Shown piece by piece: positions 1 through 9,530 of a stretch of 64,000 bases of DNA (its first letter is position 1; each line of letters opens with the position of its first letter). The notes beneath the pieces were generated by a model. That model ran no database searches. It saw nothing but the letters and a program-made list of their open reading frames with translations, and had not been told where the DNA came from. The DNA is from Bordetella parapertussis (GTDB lineage: Bacteria > Pseudomonadota > Gammaproteobacteria > Burkholderiales > Burkholderiaceae_B): positions 1 through 64,000 of the forward strand of contig CAMCYB010000001.1 of the NCBI GenBank assembly GCA_945883615.1, in the 5' to 3' direction. Made by a program: the position numbers and the translations under genes.

Positions 1-154
1 GGTAGCTTGGTTTAATAACCAAAGGCTACTGAGTCGTATCGGGTATATTACTCCTGCTGAGGCAGAAGAAAATTACCATAAGCAACAAAGCATTAAGGCT
101 GTTGAGTGCCAATCACTTTAACCAATCAACCTCCTCAAAACCCGGGGCGATTCA
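1..154 (+). mobile_element. right end of an IS3-family insertion sequence
   Basis: The first 154 bases hold the 3' end of an IS3-family transposase gene and then a short non-coding terminus. The terminus at about 122-154 contains CCCGGGGCGATTCA. Its complement, TGAATCGCCCCGGG, resembles the terminal inverted repeats of IS3-family elements as I remember them. The other end lies outside the window, so neither the target duplication nor the full inverted repeat can be checked. The outer boundary at 154 is an estimate. Immediately beyond it a methionine-synthase reading frame starts in mid-protein, which supports an insertion junction here. Confidence 0.75.
2..121 (+). CDS. IS3-family transposase (OrfB), C-terminal end, cut by window start
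   Basis: Frame 2 reads VAWFNNQRLLSRIGYITPAE and ends at the TAA at 119-121. The pattern W-F-N-x2-R-L-x4-G-Y-x-[TP]-P is the conserved tail of the DDE integrase domain in IS3-family OrfB transposases, normally about 40 residues from the C-terminus, as here. The catalytic DDE residues lie upstream outside the window. The stop lies about 33 bases before the inferred IS terminus, the usual arrangement in this family. Confidence 0.8.
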   Translation, partial: VAWFNNQRLLSRIGYITPAEAEENYHKQQSIKAVECQSL

Positions 155-882
155 TATCGGCTCTACGACTGAAAGCTCGCGTGCATGCCTTCGAAGCGCA
201 GCTAGCGCGAGCGCATACGAAAAAAAAGTTGAAATTCACATTGCCAGGCCCGATGACTATTATTGATACCGTAGCAGATCGATTCTATGGCGACAAGGTA
301 AAGATGGCATTTGCGTTTGCAGAATTACTCAATCAAGAGGCGCTTGCATTACAGGCAGATGGTGTGGACATCATCCAGTTTGATGAGCCCGCCTTCAATG
401 TGTACATGAAGGATGCTGCTGATTGGGGTGTTGCGGCGCTTGAGCGCGCCGCCCAGGGTTTGACCTGCACAACGGCGGTGCATATTTGCTACGGCTATGG
501 CATCAAACCCAATGCCGACTGGAAGAGCACACTTGGTGACGAATGGCGTCAATACGAAACGATATTCCCTGCGCTGGCCCGCAGCAGCATCGACCAGGTG
601 AGCCTTGAATGTATTCATTCACATGTACCGCCTGATTTGATGAAACTGCTAGACGGTAAGGATGTGATGGTAGGCGTCATTGATGTTGCGAGTGACGTGG
701 TCGAGTCACCTGAAGAGGTGGCCGACACCATCGGCCTTGCGCTGAAGTTTGTGCCAAAGGAGCGATTGTTCCCTTGTACGAATTGTGGTCTGGCGCCGAT
801 GGGGCGAGAGGTGGCATTGCTCAAGCTTCAAGCATTAGCTGAAGGTACGAAGCTGGCAAAAGAACGGTTAAAGCTGTTTTAA
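155..882 (+). pseudogene. 5'-truncated MetE-type (cobalamin-independent) methionine synthase, interrupted by the IS3 element
   Basis: The frame encodes the catalytic barrel of a MetE-type methionine synthase: TLPGPMT, QFDEPAF, then the zinc ligands expected from MetE, namely His and Cys of HICYGYG, Glu of SLECIHSH and Cys of FPCTNCGL. It ends normally at 882, but its native 5' part (roughly 100 residues compared with short stand-alone core-MetE proteins of about 340 residues) is missing where the IS end abuts it. An open frame continues upstream to a GTG at 106, so a fusion peptide starting inside IS sequence is possible in principle. The short size is like the folate-independent MesD class, which usually works with MesX (DUF1852); that assignment is inference. 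No mesX is visible. It is most likely inactive because it lacks the N-terminal part of the barrel. Confidence 0.75.
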
Positions 883-1006
883 AGGCCTAACTGAAAAATA
901 TTCGTGGCAAAAAGGGGTAGAGCCGAATAGCCTATCCCTAATATGACCCACGAACCCAAACCCACATGCAAAAAAACCTTACTCGAAAGGATTTCCTTGA
1001 GCGTTA

Positions 1007-1097
1007 TGGCGGGCAGAGGGGGATTCGAACCCCCGATACGCTATAAACGTATACACGCTTTCCAGGCGTGCGCCTTCAACCGCTCGGCCACCTGCCC
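1007..1097 (-). tRNA. tRNA-Ser (anticodon GGA)
   Basis: On the minus strand the sequence folds as a class II tRNA. The acceptor arm GGGCAGG pairs with TCTGCCC, with one G-U pair at its base. The D arm contains GGCCGAGCGGTT. The anticodon GGA lies at 1061-1063, flanked by stem CACGC/GCGTG. A long variable arm (TATACG...CGTATC) follows, and the T arm has GGTTCGAATCC. The discriminator G at 1010 is followed by an encoded CCA at 1007-1009. The long variable arm and GGA anticodon identify a serine tRNA reading UCC/UCU. Confidence 0.96.
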
Positions 1098-1269
1098 TAC
1101 TTTGTACTGAGTACTTTTAAAGTAGAGCGCAAGTTTAACAGAGGCTTGCCCCCTAGACGGCTGGGCAAGCTTGATCCCTCGGCGACTCAAGCCACTTTTT
1201 TACTGCATAACAACTATCATTCAATATATTTTGCTTGGTTTATTGCTTAAAAGTGCCTAAAGTAAAGCC

Positions 1270-3390
1270 ATGATCAATGCCACAACCTTAGCGTTCACCG
1301 CCACTGACCGCCCCCACCGACTTGAAAACGCTCGTCTGGTGACAGGTCAAGGGCGTTATGTGCACAATTTGCAATTACCAAACATGCAACATGCTGTGTT
1401 TGTGCGAAGTGATTACGCCTTTGCCAAACTATTAAAAGTTGATGTGTCAGCCGCACAAGCCGCGCCGGGTGTTGTAGCCGTGTTCACGGCACAAGATTTA
1501 GGCCACCCCACTCTGCCAGAAAGCAACCCCTTGTTTCCGGCTCAACACCCCACCGCGTCTCCAGTCTTAGCCTCAGACCAAGCGCACTATGTGGGTCAAC
1601 CAATTGCCTTGGTGGTGGCGCATACACTGCGCCAAGCACAAGACGCAGCCGCTTTGGTTTTAATTGACTACGAAGCCTTAGCTGAGCAAGCCACCACGCC
1701 TACTTTTTATGCTCAGTTCAACACCCGCACTACCACCCACACAGATGAGCCACAGGTCACAGACCTTGTCACCGTTGAGATTGATCTCACCTTGCCACGC
1801 GTATCTGCCGTATCGATGGAACCCCGTGCTTGCGTTGCGCGTTGGCACAACGCAACCCTGACTTGCTGGCTTGGCACGCAAACCCCCACACGAGCACAAG
1901 CCAACTTGGCGCTCGCCCTGGGCATCGATATCGACCATGTGCATGTCATCACCCCTGATGTTGGGGGTGCCTTTGGTGCCAAATCATCGATTTACCCTGA
2001 AGAAATCGCAGTCGCTTTAGCGGCGCGCGCATTAAACAGCACGCTACGCTGGGCAGCCTCGCGGTCTGAAGAGTTTTTGTCAGCCTGCCACGGTCGCGGG
2101 TCGCATTTACAAGGCCAGCTTGGCGTTACCGAAACAGGTCATTTCACACAATTGTCAGCCCAAATCAAAGTTGAGTTGGGGGCTTGGTTACCTTACTCAG
2201 CAGCCATTCCACTGCACAACAGCACGCGCATATTGCCCGGGCCTTATCGTGTTGATCAGTTGAACATTCAAGGCCAAGCGCTGGCCTCGCATACGGCGCC
2301 TGTCAATATCTTTAGGGGTGCCGGCCGCCCTGAAGCTACATTACTGCTTGAAACCCTGGTTGATAAAGCAGCCCGTGCCATCGGTGCTGACCCCGTTGAA
2401 TTGCGCCGTCTTAACATTATTGCCACGCAAGACATGCCCTACCTCACCCCAACCGGTGAAACCTATGACAGTGGTGATTTCGCAGCCACCTTGTCGCTTG
2501 CCAGTGAAAAGTTTGACTACTTTGCTCAACGCACCGAACAACAACACCGACAACAGCGCGGTGAAATAGTCGGTATTGGCGTGGCGTTATATGTCGAACC
2601 CTGTGGCCAAGGGTGGGAATCGGCCCGCGTTACCTTGCACGATTCACAACGAGCCACCATCGCAAGTGGCAGCCCTGCGCAAGGCCAAGGCCATGCCACC
2701 ACCTTCATTGATTTAGCCGCGCACGCTTTAGGTTACGACCGGCAACACATTGACATCAATATGGGTGACACCCAAACCTGCCCGCCCGGGGTCGGCACCT
2801 TAGCCAGCCGCAGCATGGCCATTGGCGGCAGTGCTTTAGCGCAGGCATGCCAAGAGGCCTTAGCCAAACGCGACCAAGACGAGCCCTTTCCCATCACCGT
2901 CACGACACGTTTTGAGTCAAAAGAAACTTGGAGTAACGGCTGTGTGATGGTGCGCATAAGGGTTGAGCGCGACACAGGTGTATTGCACATTGAACAAATG
3001 GTTTGGGCTGACGATGCCGGTGTCATACTCAACCCAACCTTAGCTTACGACCAGCTCATCGGTGGTGCCGCCCAAGGGCTGGGGCAAGCCTTGATGGAAG
3101 CCCTGCAATACGACGAACACGGCCAACTCATCACCGGCTCATTAATGGACTACGCCATACCCCGCGCGCAAGATATGCCCAACATTGACGTTTACAGCCT
3201 TCACACGGCCAGCACCACCAACCCCTTGGGTGCTAAAGGGGTCGGTGAAGCGGGTTGCATCGGCGTGCCGGCCGCTTTAATGAACGCGGTGCGTGATGCG
3301 TTGTTTGGGTACTTGAGAAAAGAACCACCCGAACTGTCATTCCCCCTGAAGTCTGAAACGATTTGGCGAGCGTTGGGTCTTAAAGTTTAA
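1270..3390 (+). CDS. molybdenum hydroxylase large subunit (xanthine dehydrogenase / CoxL-like, form II)
   Basis: This is the molybdopterin-cytosine-dinucleotide-binding catalytic subunit of a three-subunit hydroxylase of the xanthine oxidase family, 706 residues (family usually about 750-800). Visible signatures are GGAFGAK at residues 232-238, FRGAGRPE starting at 348 and KGVGEAG with the presumed catalytic Glu near residue 660. The RGAGR loop marks the form II group, which hydroxylates heterocycles or aldehydes, rather than true CO dehydrogenase, which has a Cys-containing AYRCSFR loop. The [2Fe-2S] and FAD partner subunits are not adjacent: they lie at 6207-7599, beyond an inverted hipBA pair. 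The start at 1270 is an ATG with only a weak purine-rich sequence upstream. The substrate is unknown; neighbours suggest an N-heteroaromatic or amino-aromatic acid. Confidence 0.88.
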   Translation: MINATTLAFTATDRPHRLENARLVTGQGRYVHNLQLPNMQHAVFVRSDYAFAKLLKVDVSAAQAAPGVVAVFTAQDLGHPTLPESNPLFPAQHPTASPVLASDQAHYVGQPIALVVAHTLRQAQDAAALVLIDYEALAEQATTPTFYAQFNTRTTTHTDEPQVTDLVTVEIDLTLPRVSAVSMEPRACVARWHNATLTCWLGTQTPTRAQANLALALGIDIDHVHVITPDVGGAFGAKSSIYPEEIAVALAARALNSTLRWAASRSEEFLSACHGRGSHLQGQLGVTETGHFTQLSAQIKVELGAWLPYSAAIPLHNSTRILPGPYRVDQLNIQGQALASHTAPVNIFRGAGRPEATLLLETLVDKAARAIGADPVELRRLNIIATQDMPYLTPTGETYDSGDFAATLSLASEKFDYFAQRTEQQHRQQRGEIVGIGVALYVEPCGQGWESARVTLHDSQRATIASGSPAQGQGHATTFIDLAAHALGYDRQHIDINMGDTQTCPPGVGTLASRSMAIGGSALAQACQEALAKRDQDEPFPITVTTRFESKETWSNGCVMVRIRVERDTGVLHIEQMVWADDAGVILNPTLAYDQLIGGAAQGLGQALMEALQYDEHGQLITGSLMDYAIPRAQDMPNIDVYSLHTASTTNPLGAKGVGEAGCIGVPAALMNAVRDALFGYLRKEPPELSFPLKSETIWRALGLKV

Positions 3391-3433
3391 GTTTAAGCAT
3401 CAAGGCCTGCCGCATAACAGAGCAAAAATTAGG

Positions 3434-4747
3434 TCATAACAACAAGCCCCTATTTTCTTTTAGTCGTTGATCTAAAACTTGACTCATCGCTGACACGGTA
3501 CTTTTTTTAATACCAAACGCTTTGGCTGTTTTAGAAAAAAGACGCAACGAATCAACGACCTCTTGAATCGTTATTTGGGCTTCTTTCCAAGATGCAAAAC
3601 CTGCGCTGACAGCTAGTTTTTGCATGCTTATTAAAGGGGGTTGTTTACCAAAACCATCAAACGCCGTGGCATGCTCGTTAAATGGGTGTGGGCTAAACGT
3701 GGCGTCGTAAAACGGCGCAACCTGCCAATGACCGTTATCACCTTGTAGAAACGACCAGTTTTTACTATGGTCATCTTGGTTCGCTGCAAATAGATTAAAT
3801 ACTGCTCGACGAAACTGTAATTGACCCATGCGGGGTGATTGACAGATTTGTCGACTGGCCTTAATTAAATCGTGATAATCAAGGCTTGGCGTACGAAAAT
3901 CTGCATCTAACAAACCACACGCACTGAGCGTATGAAGTCTGGCAAGATGTGAATGCGTTAATGATATGACATCAAAACGCTTAACAGCTAGCCAAGCAAT
4001 TGCCCCACTTTCTTCGGGTGCATCAATCAATTGCCATCTCGGTGTTTCGCATTTTGCTTCGGTAGCCATTTGTAAATAAACGGCCTCGCAAAGCCCTTCC
4101 TCATGACCTAATGCAAGGTTTTTAGAGGTAAATTTAACGAGCCAGGCCTCATCGCCAGGTTGCGCGTAGGTACGGCAACGATTAGGTTGATCTGCTTGCC
4201 AATACACTTGCGCCTTGGGCCGCGCACCTGCCGAACTACCTGCCGCGACTAAGGCAGCCAACACCTTTTGCGTCTGCCCCTCTTGACTGTCATATAGGGT
4301 TTGATCAAATAATTTTTGTGCTTCTAAACCAAGCATCGCCAGGTCAACATCAGTTTCGTTCTTTGCTATGAATTCAGACTCAGGCACATACGACAGCGCA
4401 CCTATGCCTTTCGCACCGACAAACGCAAGTCGGTCTAATGGTGTCAATTGCGCAGCCAAAATGCCTTGTTGACGAAAGACTCGGTCTTGCAGCAATAAGC
4501 CCCAACCATCAGGCAAACTATCTGCAAAGACACCATGAAGGCCGTTGTGAGGCGCCTTGGGTGCCAACTGTAAAGCCATTGTTGGTTGCAACGTAAAGGG
4601 TGAAAGATTACCGAAACTTGATAAATATGCTTCGTTATATTGAAAAAATATACCTTGGCTATTTTGTGCAAGCGTACCCACCCAAACAACCTGACCCGTT
4701 GACAGGGTTCGGTTGACTGACAGTTTTTGAATCGGTTTAAAGGCCAT
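3434..4747 (-). CDS. hipA: HipA-family serine/threonine kinase toxin
   Basis: The 437-residue protein has the HipA fold. An N-terminal subdomain contains FADSLPDGWG and VGAKGIGALSY, then comes an ATP-binding Lys in WLVKFTSK. The catalytic loop NQDDHSKNW at about residues 324-332 supplies the Asp and Asn of the kinase active site, and PFYDATFS supplies the metal-binding Asp. HipA toxins phosphorylate translation factors; E. coli HipA modifies glutamyl-tRNA synthetase. The start overlaps the end of hipB by 11 bp, so the two are co-transcribed. The gene runs opposite to the hydroxylase genes on both sides and its sequence looks AT-richer than theirs, suggesting separate acquisition. The kinase target is unknown. 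Confidence 0.88.
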   Translation of the reverse strand: MAFKPIQKLSVNRTLSTGQVVWVGTLAQNSQGIFFQYNEAYLSSFGNLSPFTLQPTMALQLAPKAPHNGLHGVFADSLPDGWGLLLQDRVFRQQGILAAQLTPLDRLAFVGAKGIGALSYVPESEFIAKNETDVDLAMLGLEAQKLFDQTLYDSQEGQTQKVLAALVAAGSSAGARPKAQVYWQADQPNRCRTYAQPGDEAWLVKFTSKNLALGHEEGLCEAVYLQMATEAKCETPRWQLIDAPEESGAIAWLAVKRFDVISLTHSHLARLHTLSACGLLDADFRTPSLDYHDLIKASRQICQSPRMGQLQFRRAVFNLFAANQDDHSKNWSFLQGDNGHWQVAPFYDATFSPHPFNEHATAFDGFGKQPPLISMQKLAVSAGFASWKEAQITIQEVVDSLRLFSKTAKAFGIKKSTVSAMSQVLDQRLKENRGLLL

Positions 4748-5027
4748 GCTTTAACACATCATCAATCGTTTTAGGAAATGGCATATTGGCGCGTGATGTG
4801 TGCACTTGCGATAGGTCATAGAGCCGCTTCAAGTCATCAAGCGACTGCCAAAGCAACAGTAACTGACGAAACGAAATTTGCCCTGTCAATTCAAATTTTT
4901 TGATTGTTGATGCCGGTACAGTGCTGCGCTGGGCCAAAGCATCGCGCGACATTTTGGCGGCTTTACGCAAACGGCGTAAATGCCCAGCATAAGCATTTTG
5001 AACATCGGCTTGATCAAGTAAAAGCAT
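4737..5027 (-). CDS. hipB: HipB-like helix-turn-helix antitoxin
   Basis: The 96-residue protein carries an HTH_3/Xre-type domain at about residues 14-65, with LRRLRKAAKMSRDALAQRS and a recognition helix around VPASTIKKFE. Its position directly upstream of, and overlapping, hipA is the normal HipB-HipA arrangement, in which HipB neutralises the kinase and represses the shared promoter. It is somewhat longer than E. coli HipB (88 residues). Two palindromes at 5048-5063 and 5086-5107, just upstream of its start, are plausible binding sites. Confidence 0.85.
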   Translation of the reverse strand: MLLLDQADVQNAYAGHLRRLRKAAKMSRDALAQRSTVPASTIKKFELTGQISFRQLLLLWQSLDDLKRLYDLSQVHTSRANMPFPKTIDDVLKHGL

Positions 5028-5047
5028 AGGTTTAATATAATTTAATA

Positions 5048-5107
5048 AGATACAAAGTTATCTATTATATACGTTTTTACCATTAAATAGATACATTAAT
5101 GTCTATT
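5048..5107 (-). promoter_or_regulatory. probable hipBA promoter with two operator palindromes
   Basis: On the minus strand a perfect -10 TATAAT lies at 5064-5069 with a weak -35 (ATCTAT) at 5087-5092, 17 bp apart. Two inverted repeats bracket it: AGATA-N6-TATCT at 5048-5063, abutting the -10, and AATAGA-N10-TCTATT at 5086-5107, covering the -35. Both share the half-site core AGATA / TAGA. The layout fits autorepression by HipB. The palindromes are seen directly; binding is inferred. Confidence 0.55.
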
Positions 5108-5221
5108 TATAAGGTGGTATGTCATACCCCACGAACACCTGACATGAACTACAAAACAAAACTTATAGTGTGGGGGTGGCAAGATGTGGCAACATAATAA
5201 AATCAATAAGGAAACGTTTTT

Positions 5222-6199
5222 ATGCAATATAAAAAAACAGATGCTAAAGCCTACGCTCAAGCAAACTTAAAAGGCATTTGGGCCGCCAACTTAACGCCGT
5301 TTGACCACAACTTTAAACTTGACGAAGACGCCTACCGTGCCAACCTCAAGCACTGGATGCTTGACCTTAAATTGGCAGGTTTATTTATTGCAGGTAAACA
5401 GGCCGAGTTTTATGCCATGTCACTACCCGAACGCAAACGCATCATTGATATTGCCGTTGACGTGTCTAACCAAGTGGGTGATCGCAATGGTTTAGGCCGT
5501 TGCGAAATCATGTCATCGTGCTCTGATACCAATATGGATGTCGTGCTTGATTTGGCCCAACATTCAGAAAAAGTGGGTGCCGACTATATTGTGGTGCACA
5601 GCCCCTTATTACATTTTGGGGCACACACTGACGACACAATTTTTGAGTATTACAAGTACTTGTGCGACCACCTTGATATTGGCATTGCCATGTGGAATCA
5701 CCCCGACTGTGGCTACATTATGTCGCCCGAGTTGTGCGCCCGTATTGCAGCGCTCAACAACATTGTTGCGATCAAATACAGCACCGACCGTGAACGGTGC
5801 AAACGCTTAACCGAACTCGCGGGCCACATCATTCATGTCAGCAACCCGTCTGAAGAAGGGTGGCTTGACAACATCATTGACTTTGGGTGGAAGCTCTACC
5901 TGTGCTCAACGCCACCGTTCTTGTTGCAGTCTAAATCTGATCAACGCATGAACGAATACACCGCCCTAGCCTTTGCAGGCAAATTTGAACTAGCCCGCGC
6001 TGTGCGTGACAGCTTAAACCCCGTGCGTGAAGCCTTTAAAAGATCAAAGCCAGACGGTAAGCCGCAAGCACATGCCAAATGTTGGCAAGATTTACTGGGC
6101 CAACACGGCGGCTTAGTTCGTCGCCCGCTGTTACAAATGACTGCGGCTGAACGCGAGGCCACAGCTATCGCCTTTGATTCTTGTGGCCTAAAGGTTTAG
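5222..6199 (+). CDS. dihydrodipicolinate synthase-fold (DapA/NAL superfamily) aldolase or hydro-lyase, divergent
   Basis: The 325-residue protein has the DapA-type TIM-barrel layout: GIWAANLTPFD near the N-terminus and a Schiff-base Lys in IKYSTD at residue 185. It is not an ordinary DapA. The Thr-Thr motif (GTTGE) is replaced by AGKQAE at residues 57-62, the YNxP segment reads MWNHPDCGY from residue 157, and the region of the second conserved Tyr reads HSPLLHFG. The lysine points to carbonyl/imine chemistry on an oxo acid such as retro-aldol cleavage or hydration, but the proton-relay residues of DapA are gone. A good ribosome site (AAGGAAA) precedes the ATG. It leads the operon that continues into the hydroxylase small subunits 7 bp downstream. 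No specific function can be assigned. Confidence 0.8.
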   Translation: MQYKKTDAKAYAQANLKGIWAANLTPFDHNFKLDEDAYRANLKHWMLDLKLAGLFIAGKQAEFYAMSLPERKRIIDIAVDVSNQVGDRNGLGRCEIMSSCSDTNMDVVLDLAQHSEKVGADYIVVHSPLLHFGAHTDDTIFEYYKYLCDHLDIGIAMWNHPDCGYIMSPELCARIAALNNIVAIKYSTDRERCKRLTELAGHIIHVSNPSEEGWLDNIIDFGWKLYLCSTPPFLLQSKSDQRMNEYTALAFAGKFELARAVRDSLNPVREAFKRSKPDGKPQAHAKCWQDLLGQHGGLVRRPLLQMTAAEREATAIAFDSCGLKV

Positions 6200-6206
6200 G
6201 TGTTAA

Positions 6207-6660
6207 TTGAAGATCAATTTAGAACTTATCGTCAATGGCGAGCCTGTGTCACAGCAGGTCGCACCCGATACCTCATTGGTTGAGTTGTTGCGCCTGACGC
6301 TTGGTTTAACGGGTACCAACCAAGGCTGTGACACCGCGCAGTGCGGGGCTTGCACCGTGCTCGTTGATGGCTTGGCGATCAAGTCATGCAATGTGCTGGC
6401 TTTACAAATGCAAGGCCGTGCCGTCACAACCATTGAATCACCCACCTTACACCTTATGCAACAAGCCTTTATCGACCAAGGCGCCCTGCAATGCGGCTAT
6501 TGCACCTCGGGCATGGTGATGCGTGCTGTCGCCATGGTGAATGAGCGTGTGGCAATTGATGAGCATGCCGTTGCACAGGCCTTAGGCGGCAATTTGTGTC
6601 GTTGCACGGGCTATCACAGCATTGTGCAAGCCGTCATGCAGGGGTTGAGGCAGATGCGCC

Positions 6661-6668
<8 letters not shown>
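6207..6668 (+). CDS. molybdenum hydroxylase [2Fe-2S] subunit (CoxS/XdhA-like)
   Basis: The 153-residue protein has the two cluster-binding domains of xanthine oxidase family small subunits: a plant-ferredoxin-type motif with GCDTAQCGACTV and the following Cys in KSCN, and the C-terminal helical motif CGYCTSGM...NLCRCTGY. It passes electrons from the molybdenum centre of the large subunit to FAD. The start is TTG at 6207, 7 bp after the upstream stop, with TTAGGTG as ribosome site; no ATG lies earlier in frame. It overlaps the FAD subunit gene by 8 bp, indicating translational coupling. Confidence 0.93.
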
Positions 6669-8230
<1,562 letters not shown>

Positions 8231-8305
8231 TACAATTACGCCAATACAGTCTGTTACCGATTACAAAAAAACTTCAAATAAGTCGCACTTTACGGAGCAA
8301 AGCAA

Positions 8306-9478
8306 TTGAAAACGCAACTCAAAAAATATCTTGGTAGTGCCACAATTATTGCCTCAGCATTCATCGGTGGCTCAGCCTTAGCCGATGTCAGAATCGGTTT
8401 CATCGCCACGATGTCAGGCCCAGCCGCAGCGCTTGGGCAAGATATGTACGATGGTTTTATGTTGGGTATTGAGCAACTAAACGGCAAACTCGGTGGTGTA
8501 ACAGTTGAAGTCATTAAAGAAGACGATCAACTTAAACCTGACCTTGGGGTGCAAGCCATCAACAAACTCATTGAACGCGACAAGGTTGATATTGTGGCGG
8601 GTGTCACGTTCTCGAACGTCATGATGGCCATTGCTAAACCGATGGCTGATGCAAACGTGATTTTTGTGGGTTCAAATGCGGGCCCGGCCCCTTTAGCGGG
8701 CGCGCAATGTAATAGCCAGTTTTTCTTTACCGCTTGGCAAAATGACCAACAGGCCGAAGGTGTTGGCAAATATGCGGCTGATAAAGGCTACAAAAAAGTC
8801 TACATCATGGCACCCAACTACCAAGCCGGTAAAGACGCTGTGGCGGGTTTTAAGCGTCAATACAATGGCGCCGTTGCAGGTGAGGTGTACACCACTGTTA
8901 ATCAACCTGATTACTCAGCTGAAATCGCGCAATTGCAAGCAGCTAACCCTGATGCAGTTTATGTGTTTTACCCAGGCGGCATGGGCGTGAACTTTATTAA
9001 ACAGTTTCGCCAAGCAGGCTTATTGGGCAAAATACCCTTGATGTCTGTTTCAACGGCTGATGGCTCAACCCTACCCGCTTTGAAAGAAACCGCTTTAGGT
9101 GTCATTTCAGGTACGTTTTGGGGCCCAGACTTTAACAATGAAACCAGCAAAAACTTTGTGGCGGCGTTTGAAAAGAAATACGGTCGCATTCCCTCACAGT
9201 ACGCGGCACAATCTTATGACTCGGCTTTGTTAATTGACAGCGCCCTCAAGAAAACCGGTGGCAATGTGACTGACAAAAGAGCCTTTACTGATGCCTTGCG
9301 TGCAGCTGAATACAAGTCGTTACGGGGCAATTTAAAGTTCAATAAAAATGGCTTCCCGATTCAAGATATGTATGTGTTTGAAGTCGCTAAAGATGATCAA
9401 GGCCGTGTTTCGTTAAAGACCTTGTCTAAAGTGCTGACCAACCACCCTGACTCATTTGTTGGCCAGTGCCCGCTTTAA
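8306..9478 (+). CDS. periplasmic substrate-binding protein of a branched-chain-type (HAAT) ABC importer
   Basis: The 390-residue protein has a signal peptide (charged MKTQLKK, hydrophobic core, cleavage after GGSALA) followed by VRIGFIATMSGPAAALGQD, typical of Leu/Ile/Val-binding-type periplasmic proteins (Peripla_BP_6). The gene begins with TTG at 8306 behind a GGAG ribosome site at 8295-8298; no better ATG exists. It opens the five-gene importer set and follows the dioxygenase by 75 bp. Proteins of this family in catabolic clusters often bind aromatic acids rather than amino acids, so the ligand is probably the pathway substrate (inference). Confidence 0.9.
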   Translation: MKTQLKKYLGSATIIASAFIGGSALADVRIGFIATMSGPAAALGQDMYDGFMLGIEQLNGKLGGVTVEVIKEDDQLKPDLGVQAINKLIERDKVDIVAGVTFSNVMMAIAKPMADANVIFVGSNAGPAPLAGAQCNSQFFFTAWQNDQQAEGVGKYAADKGYKKVYIMAPNYQAGKDAVAGFKRQYNGAVAGEVYTTVNQPDYSAEIAQLQAANPDAVYVFYPGGMGVNFIKQFRQAGLLGKIPLMSVSTADGSTLPALKETALGVISGTFWGPDFNNETSKNFVAAFEKKYGRIPSQYAAQSYDSALLIDSALKKTGGNVTDKRAFTDALRAAEYKSLRGNLKFNKNGFPIQDMYVFEVAKDDQGRVSLKTLSKVLTNHPDSFVGQCPL

Positions 9479-9530
9479 GCTTTAATAAACGTATAGGTTT
9501 TAGGTCACTGATAAAACACCGCTTACACAT

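Noticed and set aside
1007-1097. tRNA-Ser as the integration site of the accessory cluster
   Set aside because: The tRNA is on the minus strand, so its 3' end faces the IS side (left). The catabolic cluster lies beyond its 5' end, no integrase is present, and I saw no repeat of the tRNA 3' end near 13.9 kb.
1270-3390. Aerobic CO dehydrogenase (coxL)
   Set aside because: The active-site loop is RGAGR (form II) rather than the Cys-containing AYRCSFR loop of true CO dehydrogenase, and no cox accessory genes are present.
5122-5177. Separated inverted repeat ACCCCAC ... GTGGGGGT upstream of the DapA-fold gene as an operator
   Set aside because: The arms are about 40 bases apart and differ by one base; no regulator gene is nearby, so it was not called.
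5222-6199. Lysine-biosynthetic dapA
   Set aside because: The Thr-Thr and Tyr catalytic positions are not conserved and the context is catabolic.
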